In this document: one piece after another, positions 14,938 to 17,193 of the stretch
Layout: every line of letters starts with the position of its first letter
How positions within the stretch are numbered: position 1 is the first letter of the stretch
Assembly (NCBI GenBank): GCA_017610245.1
Contig: JAFCCK010000002.1
Span: 1-17,193 of the forward strand
DNA: 17,193 nt
Source: Candidatus Iainarchaeum sp.
Lineage (GTDB): Archaea; Iainarchaeota; Iainarchaeia; Iainarchaeales; GCA-2688035
Direction of reading: 5' to 3'
Made by a program: the position numbers and the translations under genes
The notes under the pieces: model-generated
Seen by the model: the letters and a program-made list of their open reading frames with translations, nothing else
What the model was told of the DNA's origin: nothing
Database searches by the model: none

Positions 14938-14980
14938 TGGTACAAAGATAAAAGAACACTGTTTTAAAAAAATTCCGAAC
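14938..14980 (+). promoter_or_regulatory. Bipartite promoter element, copy B
   Basis: This is the second copy: TGGTACAAAGATA (14938-14950), ten variable bases, GTTTTAAAA (14961-14969), six bases, CGAAC (14976-14980). Outside the conserved blocks it differs from copy A, so the match is not a simple recent duplication. Transcription should begin near 14991, giving a leader of about 23 nt with AGGTGA (15004-15009) four bases before the ATG at 15014. Confidence 0.65.
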
Positions 14981-15013
14981 ACAAACTGTTCTAAGACGGG
15001 CAAAGGTGAATTA

Positions 15014-16114
15014 ATGCCGCATTTCTATGAGTCGACCCTGATAGACACAGTTGACGGATTCCAGTGCAAGAGCTATGCAAACGAGCACCCCGAAGGCTTT
15101 GTGATAGTGAAGCCAAAATACATCCCAAAAGAAGTTATTGCTGGAGAGGGGCTAAAATACAGGTTTTTGTTTGAGAAATGCCTTGTGAGGTTTAACCAGT
15201 TTGCGCCCAAAGAAAAGCTTGCCGGCTATGTAAAGCAGTTTAGGGAAAGGTTTCCAGATTATATTTATGACTGCCCATTGCACAAAAACTGGTTTTATGT
15301 TGTTCCGAAGAACAAAATAAAGGCAGTACATGACGGAAGGAATGGCCTGCAGGAACTGATGGGTGTGCCAGAAAAAGACTTGGATGAATACCTTAAATTG
15401 GTGAGGGAACTTGTTGAACTGCTTGCGGAGAGTGGGGTTGGTGTGGACAACCTAGGACTAACACACTCAACATTGCTGGGAAACTACACTCTCGGGAAAT
15501 CGGACATTGACATAATCATCTATGGAAAGCAGAATGGGTGGAAAATACTGGAGTTCCTTAAAACTGCAGAGCATCCCCTGCTGAAATGGAAAACTGATAG
15601 AGAGTGGGCTGAATATTATCAAGAGCATAGAACTGTCGAGTCAGGCCATTTTACCGAGGAAGAGTATGTAAAGCATATGAGAAGGAAATACTATGAGGGA
15701 ATGTTTGGCGGGACTGTCTTTACCCTTTTTACTGTGGAGGAGCCTGAGGAAACATGGCTTAAGTGGGGCGAGGCAGATTACACCCCCATAGGACTTGCGA
15801 CAATAAAGGCTGTTGTCTCAGACCACTACAACAGCCATGTAAGGCCTGGCTGTTATGAGGTGGAAAAGGCAGGGCTGATTAGTGGCGACCATGAATCCCC
15901 AAAAACAGACGATTCAATCCCAATAAAGAGGGTTGTTACCTACTCCATTCCATTTGTGCAACAGGCCCTGCAGGGGGAAACAATTACTGCATGCGGCCTG
16001 CTTGAGCTTGTTAAGCCAAAGTGGGGCAAACCCTACTATCGCGTTGTGGTAGGATATTTTGACGCTTATCTCAACGAGAGAAGGGAGAGAGAATTTATAA
16101 AGGCGGAAATCTAG
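15014..16114 (+). CDS. Predicted archaeal nucleotidyltransferase (pol-beta/MNT fold)
   Basis: A 366-aa protein resembling archaeal predicted nucleotidyltransferases (COG1665-like). An N-terminal domain starts MPHFYESTLIDTVDGF and contains HPEGFVIVKPKYIP. The central block STLLGNYTLGKSDIDIIIYG (about 152-171) is a variant of the nucleotidyltransferase signature, with the metal-binding pair in SDIDI at about 164-168. A C-terminal beta-rich domain includes VRPGCYEV, GETITACGLLELVKP and YRVVVGYFDAYL. The substrate is unknown; such folds can add nucleotides to RNA, proteins or small molecules. The ATG follows AGGTGA. One base separates its TAG from the next, paralogous gene, so the pair is an operon made by tandem duplication, driven by the copy-B promoter element. 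Confidence 0.72.
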   Translation: MPHFYESTLIDTVDGFQCKSYANEHPEGFVIVKPKYIPKEVIAGEGLKYRFLFEKCLVRFNQFAPKEKLAGYVKQFRERFPDYIYDCPLHKNWFYVVPKNKIKAVHDGRNGLQELMGVPEKDLDEYLKLVRELVELLAESGVGVDNLGLTHSTLLGNYTLGKSDIDIIIYGKQNGWKILEFLKTAEHPLLKWKTDREWAEYYQEHRTVESGHFTEEEYVKHMRRKYYEGMFGGTVFTLFTVEEPEETWLKWGEADYTPIGLATIKAVVSDHYNSHVRPGCYEVEKAGLISGDHESPKTDDSIPIKRVVTYSIPFVQQALQGETITACGLLELVKPKWGKPYYRVVVGYFDAYLNERREREFIKAEI

Positions 16115-16115
16115 A

Positions 16116-17192
16116 ATGCACTTCTATGAGTCCTCGGTGATAACGACAAAGGATGGCTTGCATTGCCAGGTTTATGGGAACGAGCACCCGAAAGAGGGTA
16201 TTCTTGTAAAGCCCAAGTATATTCCCACGGACAAAATAGAGTGCGATGGGCTGCAGTGCAGGTTCATTGCAGGCAGGAAAATGAACAGGCTTAACCTCTG
16301 GGCGGAAAAAAGCAAGCTAGCGGACTATATTGGAAAATTCAGGGCAGCCTACCCGCAGTAGATCTACCAAAGCGAGCTGCACGATCCAAGCAGGCTGTTC
16401 TTTTTGGCTCCGCATGAGGAAAATGAGAGGGTTTATTTTCCAAGAGAGGGGCTGGCTGAGCTGATGTCAATGCCGGAGAAATCCCTTGATGACCATCTGG
16501 CTACAGTTTACAAGTTTGTGAACTTTCTGCTTGAAAGCGGCCTTAGGCTGAAGGACCTTGGGATAACTTACTCCACCCTTATGGGGCACTATGTTTACAA
16601 CATGTCCGATATAAATATTGTTGTATATGGGAAAGAAAATTTCTGGAAACTGATGAACTATATGGATAAGGCAGAGCACCCATCCTTACGGTGGAAAACC
16701 GAGGATGAGTGGATGGAATTCTACCAAAAAAGAAATCGCTACAACATCTTTGAGAAAAACACTTTCCTCAACCACATGATAAGCAGGAAGAAATCAGAGG
16801 GCTACTTCAACAACCTGCTTTTTGTGATATTTGCAGCAGAGAAGGAGAACGAGGTCTGGTTTAAATGGGGACAAGAGAAGTACCACGCCCTTGGCATGGC
16901 AACGGTTGAGGGAACTGTGGAGGGACACCACAGCTCTGTGGTAAGGCCTGGCTGTTATGATATAGACGATTCAAAACTGGTTGGCAGCGGTGAAGATGCA
17001 GAGGTTGAAAAAGTTGTGTTCTATTCAAGAGATTATACCTTGCTTGCTTATCCTGGTGAAAAGATAAGGGCCTGCGGAATGCTTGAGCGGGTTGAGCCAA
17101 AAAAAGGTAGGCCACACAACCGCATTGTAACAGGTTATTTTGACTCTTATATATCGGACAGAAGAGAAAAGGAATTCATCAAAGTGATTTAG
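16116..17192 (+). pseudogene. Second nucleotidyltransferase copy, interrupted by an in-frame TAG
   Basis: This is a diverged tandem paralogue of the preceding gene, colinear from MHFYESSVITTKDG to the shared end REKEFIKVI. Codon 82 (16359-16361) is TAG, leaving 81 residues before it and an open frame of 277 codons after it with no other defect. In copy 1 the same position is Tyr: FPD-Y-IYD against YPQ-stop-IYQ, so one base change from TAC or TAT explains it. The catalytic SDIDI is SDINI here and the preceding Gly-rich loop is LMGHYVYNM, so transferase activity was probably lost or changed already. TAG ends 7 of the 15 intact genes in this window, which argues against routine read-through. An in-frame TTG (16404) has no ribosome-binding site. 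A sequencing error or a recent nonsense mutation are the main explanations. Confidence 0.75.
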
Positions 17193-17193
17193 G

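Noticed and set aside
14870..14959. 30-residue N-terminal extension of the APS kinase
   Set aside because: It lies over the promoter and inverted repeat, is not like the family, and the ATG at 14869 gives the normal length.
16116..17192. TAG at 16359 as a pyrrolysine codon
   Set aside because: TAG is the commonest terminator among the intact genes here, no pyl gene is in the window, and the position is Tyr in the paralogue, so a nonsense change or sequencing error is simpler.
16404..17192. Second half of copy 2 as an independent gene starting at TTG
   Set aside because: No ribosome-binding site precedes the TTG and the sequence aligns with the middle of copy 1, so it is an internal fragment.
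1..17193. CRISPR array, tRNA, rRNA, insertion sequence
   Set aside because: I saw no regularly spaced repeats, no tRNA-like cloverleaf with CCA-end context, no rRNA-like sequence and no transposase.

Overview
The window is archaeal. It encodes an eRF1-type release factor, an archaeal TruD, an Alg7/AglH-like GlcNAc-1-phosphate transferase, a Methanococcus-type S-layer protein and an endonuclease Q with a C-terminal PCNA-binding motif. The promoters carry TATA boxes and the ribosome-binding sites read GGTGA or GGAGG. Gene density is high, with ATGA overlaps and abutting convergent genes. The mix fits a DPANN-type (for example Diapherotrites- or Micrarchaeota-like) or related euryarchaeal genome, but the sequence alone does not fix the lineage. 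I see no tRNA, rRNA, CRISPR array or transposase, and no gene-free stretch longer than 300 bases.

Layout. (1) 96-3581, + strand: aRF1, truD and a GlcNAc-1-P transferase form a tight run. (2) 3583-9282, - strand: a wHTH regulator, the large S-layer protein, a small membrane-anchored protein and a flippase-like membrane protein. With the GlcNAc-1-P transferase, this looks like a cell-surface/glycosylation block; the S-layer protein has 13 N-glycosylation sequons. (3) 9412-10759: a BofA-like membrane protein (+) converging on the radical SAM enzyme AmrS (-). (4) 10815-14333, + strand: an unrecognised basic protein with an M14-like H-x-x-E...R...H...E layout, endonuclease Q, a 43-residue lysine-rich protein and an alkaline-phosphatase-superfamily phosphodiesterase. 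(5) An APS kinase (-) converges on the phosphodiesterase. (6) 15014-17192, + strand: a tandem pair of nucleotidyltransferase-like genes. The second copy has an in-frame amber codon and a damaged DxD motif.

The most interesting signals lie outside the ORFs. The S-layer gene has a BRE/TATA promoter, an inverted repeat TATCCT-N9-AGGATA between TATA box and predicted transcription start, a leader beginning with a long stem-loop, and a 20-A run paired with U-rich tracts just after the stop codon. A bipartite promoter element (TGGTACAAAGATA-N10-GTTTTAAAA-N6-CGAAC) occurs twice with identical spacing: before the small-protein/phosphodiesterase pair and before the nucleotidyltransferase pair. This suggests a small shared regulon. 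In the second copy of the tandem pair, TAG stands exactly where the first copy has a tyrosine codon; because TAG ends 7 of the 15 intact genes here, a nonsense mutation is likelier than recoding.
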